This document shows positions 18,001 through 25,643 of a stretch of DNA of 64,000 nt, piece after piece. The notes beneath the pieces were generated by a model. The model was not told the origin of the DNA. It made no database searches and was given only the letters and a program-made list of their open reading frames with translations. The first letter of the stretch is position 1, and each line of letters begins with the position of its first letter. The stretch spans positions 60,569-124,568 of the forward strand of contig JBGTJE010000048.1 in assembly GCA_041745295.1 (NCBI GenBank), given 5' to 3'. The translations under genes and the position numbers were made by a program. This stretch comes from JANMEB01 sp041745295. GTDB lineage: Bacteria; Planctomycetota; Planctomycetia; Pirellulales; Pirellulaceae.

Positions 18001-18772
18001 TCGCACCCTGGGAATTCGGTCCGTTGTACCAGGTCTGGACTACCGTGCCAGCTGAATACGAAACTCCCATCAACGGCGCCCAAGTTGAGTAATCGCCAGG
18101 ATTGTAATCAAGCGTCTTGACGCCATTGGCATCGTACGTACTTTGGTGGTACAGCCCGAAACCATGCCCCGCTTCGTGCGACGCTATATTTCCCAGCCCC
18201 GCACCGCTGTTGCCTTGTGCAAAAACGTAAACGACGTTGGCGATCTGGCTTGTAAATGAATTGAGTATGCCGAACCCCCCAGCATTGCCGCTGTACCAAT
18301 CGGCGCTGGTACCGCCAATGGCGACTCGCAGCGCGACCCCGTTGGCATTCGCGATCGGCGTGCCCTCGGCCAGGACGGCCGGCTCTACCGTGGTGACGTC
18401 GATATTGAAGGGCGCGAAATCCTCGGCGACGCTGTTCCAACTGGACTGGATACTCGCCAGTTCGGCGTCACTGAAGGTCAGCCGGTCGCCATCAAAATCA
18501 TAGGCCGGTGTCGTGACATTGAGGTAGCCACCGTAGTTCGGTTCGAAATGACCGTTGAAATCCAGGAACAGCGTCGTGGGCGCAACCGGATTGCTGTGCA
18601 GCACGGGGATATCGAGTCCCGACAGCATGCTGCGGTCTTCGAGGACTTCGAATTGGGTCAGCGAAGAAAGTTGATCCCGCCGACGGAGAGCGTCGCGCCG
18701 CCGGGAGGTCGTTGCTGGGCTACGGAACAGGCGATTCACGTAATTGGACCAGATTGAAGTTGAAACTCGCAT
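15017..18772 (-). CDS. Secreted LEPR-XLL protein with metzincin-like site, Calx-beta-like and YWTD repeats
   Basis: 1251 residues. The basic N-terminus leads to FEVLEDRSMLSG (about 41-52), the LEPR-XLL motif of planctomycete exported giant proteins. HEAGHGFGLYH near residue 199 is the zinc site HExxHxxGxxH of metzincin peptidases. A PPC-like domain follows (DVDMFSFSV, GTYFLAV), then two roughly 110-residue Calx-beta-like units ending VNVDND and VNLDDD. Between them are five YWTD (LDL-receptor class B) units such as KMYWTDSSQKAIRRANLDG. The final third repeats segments of the type KVYKYAG/VFKYSLSG with VWIVD, like a propeller. It is probably a surface or extracellular protease/adhesin. Confidence 0.8.
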   Translation of the reverse strand: MRVSTSIWSNYVNRLFRSPATTSRRRDALRRRDQLSSLTQFEVLEDRSMLSGLDIPVLHSNPVAPTTLFLDFNGHFEPNYGGYLNVTTPAYDFDGDRLTFSDAELASIQSSWNSVAEDFAPFNIDVTTVEPAVLAEGTPIANANGVALRVAIGGTSADWYSGNAGGFGILNSFTSQIANVVYVFAQGNSGAGLGNIASHEAGHGFGLYHQSTYDANGVKTLDYNPGDYSTWAPLMGVSYSAGTVVQTWYNGPNSQGANVLQDDMAVLAGTTNGFGYRSDDHGNTTAAATALTVTSNTWSGAGIVGTNTDVDMFSFSVTTNDTYRIVVNGDMFAANLDVVLELRNSSGSLIGSANPQDTLNAEIRKGLAPGTYFLAVKSTGTYGWIGEYTVNIDTPPAGITVTPTSRTMTTGEDGRATSFSIVLQTQPTADVIIPISSTNPAEGTLSATSLVFTSGNWDIPQIVTITGVDDGIIDNDIAYSVMLGAAVTADAEYSGLDPSDIAVVNVDNDAAGFVYSVDFGSGTINRSRLSGSQPETLVDLKALFGATGSYSPRGIAVDLAGGKMYWTDSSQKAIRRANLDGSNVETLVSFPTASLKGIALDVAAGKMYWTDTSARKIQRANLDGTLIQDLVTDSYVTEIALDTAAGKMYWLPTSQAIRRANLDGTNIEVLWTGVNLAGAPGGIALDVGAGKMYWGDTGENVIRRADLDGANVEVVVNNATFTDGSGVRGIALDVPAGKIYWTDYLSKTIYRANLDGSTVASLGSGAGLQGLAIAHLAPDISVTHRTGLVTKENGSGDLFRVTLTTQPTANVTAALSSSDTTEGTLSTTSLTFTPTNWNITQTVTVSGVNDAVVDGDIAYTFVLAAAVSSDPNFQGLNPADVSVVNLDDDVLPTKFYVVNDAAQDQTYEYNVSGGSVESYNLNSGNTAPRGAASTIAGDKTWVVDANRKVYVYNTTGGLLGSWTAGTLASNADPQGISTNGTDVWIVDAKSDKVYKYAGAATRLSGSQNAASSLNLNSGNTSPKDLVTDGASLWVVNDSTTDKVFKYSLSGSLQGSWTIATSGASSPTGITINPASVSDIWIVDSGTDTVYQYTAAASRTSGSLAAAATFALTAGNTNPQGIADPPAPGMIELAGIQVAATSQARVLDVAMEKWLGDSSRSPLTSSRPLNGAQLAPLPIPTAIQHQPTVWATTRSSRGDVKLAITQPTSSRPGHWTRITDEVVADWYADDYFGWDVGDGFDSILSSSGSCAR

Positions 18773-18844
18773 GGATAGCTCCTAGCGGCCCGCATAAAAT
18801 GAAAACGCCTTTCGCAGCGCGCAGACCGTGCGCCGTGGGACGTA

Positions 18845-18897
18845 CTGGCCGGTGAGCAGTGTGGTTAGCGCCGCTCGCTCACTGGCCGGGTTTTTTG
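18845..18897 (+). terminator. Orphan intrinsic terminator, possible end of a small RNA
   Basis: CTGGCCGGTGAGC pairs with GCTCACTGGCCGG (two G-U pairs), and GTTTTTTG follows directly, a good rho-independent terminator for the plus strand. No plus-strand gene ends here; both neighbours are on the minus strand. Just upstream GCGCGC-AGACC-GTGCGC forms a second hairpin (about 18818-18834). A short transcript starting between about 18775 and 18815 would be a hairpin-rich small RNA. Confidence 0.45.
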
Positions 18898-19028
18898 TAT
18901 CTAGGTTGTGTCTCCAAAAGGGAGGGTGAGGCTCCTGCCGAATCGATACCGACCCAAGCAACGCCGCTCAGCGTGCTGTTCGCTCTCCCGAAAATCCCGT
19001 ATGTCAAATATTTTTGGACCCGGCGTCA

Positions 19029-22000
19029 TCATTTCACTTTTTCCGGGATAGCGTCTGTCACCGTATGCGATAGCTCATCCAGTTTGGTTTTCCACTCCGC
19101 CGTTTTAGCGTCGTAGCCTTTGTCCGGCTCTGCGGCATGCCACGAGGTGTAGAGATCGACGAGCGCCTGTGTGCACTCGCGCGTGTCTTGTAATTGGGTC
19201 CAGCTGCGAGATTGGACGAAGATGGCTTGCGCTTCCAAAAGATTCGCTTCTGCCGAAGCGAAAATGTCCAACCCCGTCCGGGCCTTGCCGAGGGTCATTA
19301 GCAGCCGCCTAAGCCGCATGGCGTGTTCACCGATGAACGCTTTGCGGGCGATCGCTTCGATCGGGGCGAGCAGATCGACGACCTCGGTAAACTTGCCTTG
19401 TGCCTGCCGGAGCATGCCAAGGTTGATGATAGAGCTCAATGTCTGTGAGTGCTCCTCGCCCAGCACGCGGCGGTTCTTCTCCGACGCCTCGCGAAGGTAA
19501 GGCTCGGCTTCGTCCAGTTTGCCCTGGTCCCTCAAAAGCGCGCCCAGGTTTGTCATCGAATTTAGGGTGTCCGAATGCTCCTCGCCACGTACGCGGCGGC
19601 TCTTCTCCAACGCCTCGTGGAAGAGCGTCTCGGCCTCGTCCAGTTTGCCCTGGTCCTGAAGCAAAAGTCCCAGGCTGTCGATCGCAGCCCGCGAATGCGG
19701 GTGCTCCTCGCCTAGCACGCGGCGGCTCTTCTCCAAGTCCTCGCGGACGTACGGCTCAGCCTCGTCCAACTTGCCTAGTTCCCACAGCAAGATGCCCATA
19801 CTATTGATTGAGCGAAGCGTATGCGGGTGTTCCTCGCCCAGCATACGGCGGTTCTTCTCCAAGGCCTCCCGGCAGTACGGCTCGGCCTCGCTCAACTTGC
19901 CTTGGGCCCACAGTAGAAGGCCCAGTTGGTCGATTTCAAAAAGCGTTTCCGGGGTCTCCTCGCCCCACACGCGGCGGCTCTTCTCCAGCGCCTCGCGGTG
20001 ATACCGCTCGGCCTCGTTCAACTTGCCCTGAAGCTCCAGCAACATGGCCATGTTGTTGATCGATTCGATCGTGTCTTTGTTCTCCTCGCCCAACACGCGA
20101 CGTCTCGCCTCTAGGGCCTCGCGAATGTACGGCTCGGACTCGTCCAGTTTGCCCTGTGTGCACAGCACTGCGCCCATATTGTTGATCGACATCAGCGTAT
20201 CCTTGTGCTCCTCACCAAGCACGCGGCGTCTCTTCTCCAAGGCCTCGCGAATGTACGGTTCGGCCTCGTTCGGCTTTTCCTGCATGTACAGCAGTTCGCC
20301 GAGGTTGTTAATCGAAGTCATCGTGTCCTTGTGCTCCTCGCCCAACACGCGACGGCGAGTGGCAAGGGCATGCTTTTGAAGCGGCATTGCCGCTTCGTAC
20401 AAGCCAAGCTCCTGATATCGGGTCGCCAGTGTTTGCCGCAATTGGGCGTCGACAAGCGGCTGGTTGGCAAATTGCGTTTCGATCGCTGCAACGGCTGGGA
20501 TGAGAATCGTACGATCGATCAGTTCGCGGGCCGCATCGGTGGCATTCACATTTTTCCATTCTGCAGTGAACGTCCCAATTCGCTGACTTCGTTCGGCTTC
20601 GGGCACATTAGCCTTGGCCAGCGCCGCTGCGAACTTGGCCTGTACGTCCGCCGTGAGCAGCTTCCCCGCCGCGGTTGGATCGACCTGCTTGAGCATGTCG
20701 GCCTGAAAATCGGAGACCAATTTCAGCTCGTCGGACCGCGCTTTGGTCTCGCCCTCCGCGGCGACTGCCCGGTCGCGCTGCTCGTTGGCGTCGTTCAGTG
20801 CAACCAGCGTCTTGGTCTGCTCCTGGCGAATCAGGGAATTGCTGATCGCCAGACCGGCGGTACCCAATAGCAGAAGCAATAACGTCGCAATCGTTGTTGT
20901 CACAATCGCTTTGTGCTTACGAGCAAACTTGCGAAAGCGATATAACGTCGACGGCGGACAGGCTTGGACTGGTTCGTCCGCTAGGTAACGCTGGATGTCC
21001 ATCGCGAAACCGTTGGCCGTCTCATAGCGCCTTCCGCGATCCTTTTCCAACGCCTTCATCACGATCCAGTCAAGTTCACCTCGGACCAGCTTGGTGAGTT
21101 TTGAAGGCTCGGTATGGCGTGAAGCCGAGATTGCGGCCAATGTGGACGGCACACTTCGTGTGCCGCTTTCCTCACGCGCAGCGTGAGGGCTACTTAACTC
21201 GGAGAGCCGAGTGCTTGGCTTGGGAGGGTCTTCCTCACGAATGATTCGCAGCATCTCGTCCCAAGCGGCTGAACGCAATCGTTGCTTATTGAAAGGCGTC
21301 ATGCCGGTGATCAATTCATACAACAGCACTCCCAGCGAATAGACATCACTCCGCGTGTCGATATCCAGTTGGTTGACTTTGGCTTGCTCGGGGCTCATGT
21401 ACTCGGGCGTCCCCAAAATCTGACCCATTCCGGTGAACATCGACTTTTCGGTCAGCGGCTGGTTGAGCGCTTTGGCCACCCCAAAATCGATCACTTTGCA
21501 GACCGGGCGGTCGTCGTACTCGGCCACCAGCACGTTCGAAGGTTTGATGTCGCGGTGAATGACGCCCTTCTGATGGGCATGTTGGATCGCTTGGCAGACG
21601 CTGACGAAAAGTTCCAGCCGCTGGCGCGGTGTCAGTTGGTGCTCGTCGCAGTATTTGGTGATCGGCTGGCCTTTGACCAATTCCATCACAAAGTACGGTC
21701 GTCCGTAGTCGGTCGTTCCAGCGTCGAGTACTTTAGCGATATTAGGATGGTCCATCAGCGACAGTGCTTGCCTTTCGGCATCGAACCGGGCGATAACCTG
21801 CCGCGTGTCCATTCCGGGCTTTATGACCTTCAGTGCAGCTTTCCGTCGCACCGGCTCGTGTTGCTCAGCCAACCAGACGACGCCCATTCCTCCTTCGCCA
21901 ATTTGCTGCAACAGCTTGTATGGGCCTATCTGCATGCCGGGCTTTTCGCTGACGCCCATATCGCGCGTGAAATCCCCATTGGCACCAGACATTTCCAGGA

Positions 22001-22148
22001 AACTTCCCAGCTTAAGGTGCGCTTCGAGCAAACCTGCGATATGGTCGCGGAGCGCGGCGTCGCCACCACAACTTTCCTTCAAGTAAGCCGCACGACTGAC
22101 CGGATCGGCAATCGCCAGGGCCGCATCAAAAATCTCGCGTTCTTTCAT
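19029..22148 (-). CDS. Serine/threonine protein kinase with TPR repeats
   Basis: 1039 residues. The ATG at 22148 is chosen over a longer frame because the product then begins MKEREIFDAAL, usual for the family. The kinase domain has the glycine loop GEGGMGVVW near residue 86, HRDIKPSN near 198 and DFGVAKA near 221. A hydrophobic helix (TTIATLLLLLLGTAGLAI, about residue 415) anchors it in the membrane. Beyond it, at least eight 42-residue TPR units of kinesin-light-chain type each carry LGEEH-x-T and a LGxLL segment; at DNA level this is a 126-base tandem repeat. Together with the ECF sigma gene just upstream it forms a common planctomycete pair. Confidence 0.9.
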   Translation of the reverse strand: MKEREIFDAALAIADPVSRAAYLKESCGGDAALRDHIAGLLEAHLKLGSFLEMSGANGDFTRDMGVSEKPGMQIGPYKLLQQIGEGGMGVVWLAEQHEPVRRKAALKVIKPGMDTRQVIARFDAERQALSLMDHPNIAKVLDAGTTDYGRPYFVMELVKGQPITKYCDEHQLTPRQRLELFVSVCQAIQHAHQKGVIHRDIKPSNVLVAEYDDRPVCKVIDFGVAKALNQPLTEKSMFTGMGQILGTPEYMSPEQAKVNQLDIDTRSDVYSLGVLLYELITGMTPFNKQRLRSAAWDEMLRIIREEDPPKPSTRLSELSSPHAAREESGTRSVPSTLAAISASRHTEPSKLTKLVRGELDWIVMKALEKDRGRRYETANGFAMDIQRYLADEPVQACPPSTLYRFRKFARKHKAIVTTTIATLLLLLLGTAGLAISNSLIRQEQTKTLVALNDANEQRDRAVAAEGETKARSDELKLVSDFQADMLKQVDPTAAGKLLTADVQAKFAAALAKANVPEAERSQRIGTFTAEWKNVNATDAARELIDRTILIPAVAAIETQFANQPLVDAQLRQTLATRYQELGLYEAAMPLQKHALATRRRVLGEEHKDTMTSINNLGELLYMQEKPNEAEPYIREALEKRRRVLGEEHKDTLMSINNMGAVLCTQGKLDESEPYIREALEARRRVLGEENKDTIESINNMAMLLELQGKLNEAERYHREALEKSRRVWGEETPETLFEIDQLGLLLWAQGKLSEAEPYCREALEKNRRMLGEEHPHTLRSINSMGILLWELGKLDEAEPYVREDLEKSRRVLGEEHPHSRAAIDSLGLLLQDQGKLDEAETLFHEALEKSRRVRGEEHSDTLNSMTNLGALLRDQGKLDEAEPYLREASEKNRRVLGEEHSQTLSSIINLGMLRQAQGKFTEVVDLLAPIEAIARKAFIGEHAMRLRRLLMTLGKARTGLDIFASAEANLLEAQAIFVQSRSWTQLQDTRECTQALVDLYTSWHAAEPDKGYDAKTAEWKTKLDELSHTVTDAIPEKVK

Positions 22149-22238
22149 AGCTCCGCACCTGTCCTTTAAAGGCAATGCGCATTCCGCAGCCGGACTCCGC
22201 CAAAAAATCGTCAAAAAAGGCAATATTCCGTGCTACGC

Positions 22239-22799
22239 CTATGGACTAGCCATGCACTTGAAAAGGTACGCTCGCGCGTAACCCCATATTCGTTCTGCGG
22301 TTCGAGTAGATACGCCGAGTGCCGCGGCGGCTTGTTCGGTCGTCAGTCCCGCGAAGAATCGCAGCTTGACCAGTTCCGCCGCCTGAATGTCGGCGGCCGC
22401 CAATTGACGAAGGGCGTCATCGAGCGCCAATACATCGTAAGAGCTTTTCGGCGACTCAATTTCTACTTCGTCCAATGGCTGTTTAACAAATCCAGCACCC
22501 CGTTTGAGACTCCCTTTGCGTCGCGCATTTTCGACCAAAATCCGCCGCATGGACTCGGCCGCAGCGGAGAAGAAATGCCCACGATTGTCCCAGGTCTGGT
22601 CGCGCTCCCCATCGCCAACCAGCCGGATATACGCCTCATGAACCAACGCCGTCGCCTGTAGCGTCTGACCTGGTTTCTCCTGCGACAATTTCGCCGCCGC
22701 CAGCCTTCGCAATTCGTCGTACACGAGTGGCAACAACCGCTCGGCCGCCGACGGATCGCCGGATTCGATTTGCGACAAGATGCGGGTGACGTCGGACAT
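22239..22799 (-). CDS. ECF-type sigma factor of the planctomycete kind
   Basis: 186 residues. It opens MSDVTRILSQIESGDPSAAE, with PLVYDELRRLAAAKL and TLQATALVHEAYIRLV in region 2, GHFFSAAAESMRRILVENAR in the linker and LTTEQAAAALGVSTRTAERIW as the region-4 helix-turn-helix. This is the ECF group that in Planctomycetes sits beside TPR protein kinases. It lies 90 bases upstream of the kinase gene on the same strand, so the kinase probably phosphorylates the sigma factor or acts with it. The stimulus is unknown. Confidence 0.9.
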   Translation of the reverse strand: MSDVTRILSQIESGDPSAAERLLPLVYDELRRLAAAKLSQEKPGQTLQATALVHEAYIRLVGDGERDQTWDNRGHFFSAAAESMRRILVENARRKGSLKRGAGFVKQPLDEVEIESPKSSYDVLALDDALRQLAAADIQAAELVKLRFFAGLTTEQAAAALGVSTRTAERIWGYARAYLFKCMASP

Positions 22800-22905
22800 G
22801 GTCGGGCTCAGCGGATTTCAGGACCGTTAGTATACGAGCGCCCAAACGCGAATGCGAATTGCGCACGAGTCGATTGGCCCGTCATCCATCGCTGAGCGCG
22901 TCGTT

Positions 22906-23180
22906 CTAAGCCTCGACGTCCTTCAGCAACCGGTTTAGGTCAAGCTGTCGTGCGAACATGGTCAGCTCTCCCGTGGACGTTCGGGGCCATGTGTCATGCG
23001 GTCTTCCCAGTACAACTCCACGCCATTGTCGTCTGGGTCCCGTAAATAAATCGCTTCGCTGGCGCCGTGATCGCTGGCCCTATCGAGTTGGAGGCTTGCA
23101 TCAATGAGAAGGCGAACCGCGTGGGCGAGGGCACGCCGGGTCGGGTACGGGATCGCGACGTGGTACAGGCCCGTGGCACC
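22906..23180 (-). pseudogene. Remnant of a VOC-family (glyoxalase/dioxygenase-like) gene
   Basis: On the minus strand, a frame from 23180 to a TGA at 22964 reads GLYHVAIPYPTRRALAHAVR, then LDRASDHGASEAIYLRDPD and NGVELYWEDR, the hallmark of VOC-superfamily ring-cleaving dioxygenase or glyoxalase proteins. After the stop a shifted frame from 22959 gives MFARQLDLNRLLKDVEA, which matches the C-terminal end expected in such proteins. The N-terminal half is absent: 5' of 23180 the sequence is unrelated. So the gene is both truncated and frameshifted. The break is at the left side of the integrative element. Confidence 0.6.
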
Positions 23181-23849
23181 ACATACGACGAAGACGGATC
23201 CTGCTCTTAAGACCGGCGGGGTTTTTGTTCACCGTGGACGACCCCATGTGAAGGTCCCACCACCCGCGAGCTTGCGCTCGCCCGCATCAACAGTGCTGCG
23301 GGGTTAAAATTGACGGTCCCATGCAGTTAGCTTTCGCTGATCCGCTTCGCCTTCCGACGCTGAACGGTTGAGTCACTGTTACTCAACCAAATTCAGACCA
23401 CCGCGGGCTTCCCACCTTGCAGCAGGCCGCGTGTCGGACACTCTGGTGACGAAAGGATCGGACGTAACTGGTTGTCATGTCCGACAGTAATGCCATCAGC
23501 TTCGTGAGCTATTCCTCCTTTGTAAGTGAGAGGTTGCGAATACCTCAAGGTTTAATAGCTATCTGGTCGCACCCGATGGATTCTGACGCGTTTTCGCGTC
23601 AGATTTAGGGCACAATGCGGTCAAGAGTCGGTGCATTCCAACTGGTCATTCGCTTTGGTCTATTGATCGGGCCGAGGAGTTTTGGACCGCCCGGCGTGAG
23701 CTGTTTCAGAGTGGTTATCGACTTCCTTCGATCATCCTTGCCGCAGCGCCGGCTCGGAAATGGCTGTTTGTCAGTTTTGGTGAATGGCTATGGAAGATTA
23801 CCGTCGGTCAGCCAATTGCAAAGTTCGCTTCTGACAAAGGAATAGACCA
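23181..23849. other. 669-base region with three perfect hairpins ahead of a nuclease-like gene
   Basis: No convincing gene. GGTTGAGT/ACTCAACC (23366-23388), TGTCGGACA/TGTCCGACA (23432-23440 with 23478-23486) and TCTGACGCG-TTTT-CGCGTCAGA (23582-23603) are perfect inverted repeats. They could be regulatory, part of an RNA or a transfer/recombination site. A frame from about 23618 into the next gene reads like protein in part (LWSIDRAEEFWTARRELF) but has no start signal and no known relative. Confidence 0.4.
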
Positions 23850-25493
23850 ATGGCGATGTCCAAAGCTGACATTGCTAAAGTGCGGGAATTCGAGACGCTC
23901 ATTGACAATGGATTTCGATCACTGCCAATTTTCAGCCGACCCCCTGATGTGGCACTTTATGGCGTTCTCGCCGCATGCGATGGCCATTTGGTGACGCACC
24001 TATTCGTGCGTCAGAAACAGGAAGGTGCACCATTAAGTGCTGGGCAGGTCCAGCAATTCAAGTACCAATTCGAAGGTTTAACGTGGGCTCTACGTTGGTT
24101 ATTTCCGCGACAACAAATCCCCGATGCACGTCCCGTTGTAAACGGTGATGTTATAGACGAGGCAGCCGCACTCATTGATTACGGTGCCAGATACTACCTA
24201 ATAAGTGCGATGTACTCCTATTTTAGTCAGGGAAACGTAAGCGCAATTGTAAATGCGGAAGACAGGACAGTTCAATTTAACTACCTTCCTAATTATCGAA
24301 GCCCTAACGCCAGCTGGGGTTTTCATGACGACGTATCCAACGACGCCAAGAGGCACAAAGACAATACTCTCAAGCTAAAACATGCGGCCGCGCCAATTAT
24401 TCATCAGCTGAACCATCACTTTCAGGATGGGCGAATCGTTCTTGACGACGATAGCGCGCTTAATGATCCAACAATTCGTGCCTGGATCGCCAGCGAGAAT
24501 GCGTTTCAGGAGAGTTTTCAGAACGACGACGTCGACGGTTTTACGATTCAGGACTTCACCCAATTCTTTCATGCTCTACTTGCTTGGAGCGGCATCGCGA
24601 GTGAACTGTATCTCAATACATCCAACCAAGGAGTTCCGCAAGAGAAATGCATGCCGACTCAGGTTGTTTCAAGGGTTAGATTCCTTGATGCCATTAGCCG
24701 TTCGTCAAAATTAAGACGATCCATAGTCGAGACAATTATTGCGCGCCTGACATACGATTGGCGGACGGCAAAGCCGGACGTGTATTTGCAACCGCTTCTT
24801 TGCGGTCCCTCGTTGATAGCATGGAGTCCGCTCATTGTTCAAACGTCAAGATTTCAGCGCAACTTGCTCAAACTAATGGCGCGCACTCCATCGCTCAAAT
24901 CTACGGCCGACCGAATCATTGGAAACCGGGAAGTACAACTTCTTGGGAACTTGAAAGAACTACTTGAACGTAAGGACTGGATTGTAAAACTCAATAAGAA
25001 TATTGAGGGAAGTGAAACTGCCGAAGTCGACCTATTAGCCACCAAATGGGAATATCCGAAACAAGTCCTGATCGTTGAGGCGAAAGCCTTTCTTCAAGTC
25101 GATGAATTGAATGAAATCAAATCAGCAACTGAAGAAATGCAGCACGCTCAGACTCAAGTTCACCGGATAATCCGTATACTAAAAGGACTTAGCTTAATCG
25201 AGAAGCAACGGTTGTTTCCAGGAATCGAATGGGATAAAGTCGAGGAGTGGTTTGGAGTAATCATTACCCCGGAAACTGAGCCGGGCATTAACTTCGACCA
25301 CTCAGCCGTCCCTGCTGCCGCCTTAAGGACTCTCGAAACACAAATGCGAAAACGCGACTGGATGGGGCCTTATCAACTCTGGAATGCTATGGTTTCACGC
25401 GATTGGCAAACGCTTCGTCCGGCGGAACGGTCCCACGAGGCAGTTTTGTTGGCGGGAGTAACATTCGAGGTGCCTCGCATCGAAATAAAGTAA
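23850..25493 (+). CDS. Large hypothetical protein with a PD-(D/E)XK-like nuclease motif
   Basis: 547 residues. AAAGGA stands eight bases before the first ATG. The N-terminal two thirds are helical with no recognised family. Near residue 390, ETAEVDLLATKW gives D394 and, after a strand, VLIVEAKAF gives E410 and K412: the D-x(n)-E-x-K arrangement of restriction-type nucleases. Codon use is richer in A+T than in the flanking chromosomal genes, suggesting transfer. It is the first gene of the element left of tRNA-Val and may serve in defence or stability of the element; that role is inference. Confidence 0.6.
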   Translation: MAMSKADIAKVREFETLIDNGFRSLPIFSRPPDVALYGVLAACDGHLVTHLFVRQKQEGAPLSAGQVQQFKYQFEGLTWALRWLFPRQQIPDARPVVNGDVIDEAAALIDYGARYYLISAMYSYFSQGNVSAIVNAEDRTVQFNYLPNYRSPNASWGFHDDVSNDAKRHKDNTLKLKHAAAPIIHQLNHHFQDGRIVLDDDSALNDPTIRAWIASENAFQESFQNDDVDGFTIQDFTQFFHALLAWSGIASELYLNTSNQGVPQEKCMPTQVVSRVRFLDAISRSSKLRRSIVETIIARLTYDWRTAKPDVYLQPLLCGPSLIAWSPLIVQTSRFQRNLLKLMARTPSLKSTADRIIGNREVQLLGNLKELLERKDWIVKLNKNIEGSETAEVDLLATKWEYPKQVLIVEAKAFLQVDELNEIKSATEEMQHAQTQVHRIIRILKGLSLIEKQRLFPGIEWDKVEEWFGVIITPETEPGINFDHSAVPAAALRTLETQMRKRDWMGPYQLWNAMVSRDWQTLRPAERSHEAVLLAGVTFEVPRIEIK

Positions 25494-25643
25494 ATAAGTC
25501 GGCAGACATCAATCACGATTTCTTCGGTTCGTGACTTAGGTTGCAGCATAATAGGCAGCTAATTGCGATTTGTCGTGCGCTATGATCGACCAACCAAGGA
25601 CAATCGTGGCCAAGCCGAAACTCGGGCAATCATCGCAAATTGC
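25494..25643. other. Short gap between convergent genes
   Basis: 150 bases between the plus-strand nuclease-like gene and the minus-strand HTH gene. No strong terminator is evident. Confidence 0.3.

Noticed and set aside
21282..22169. Plus-strand open frame (295 codons) antisense to the kinase gene
   Set aside because: The minus-strand frame has clear kinase motifs; the plus-strand one has none.
23618..23849. Frame with protein-like sequence (LWSIDRAEEFWTARRELF)
   Set aside because: No start signal, it overlaps the beginning of a better gene in another frame, and no relative is known to me.
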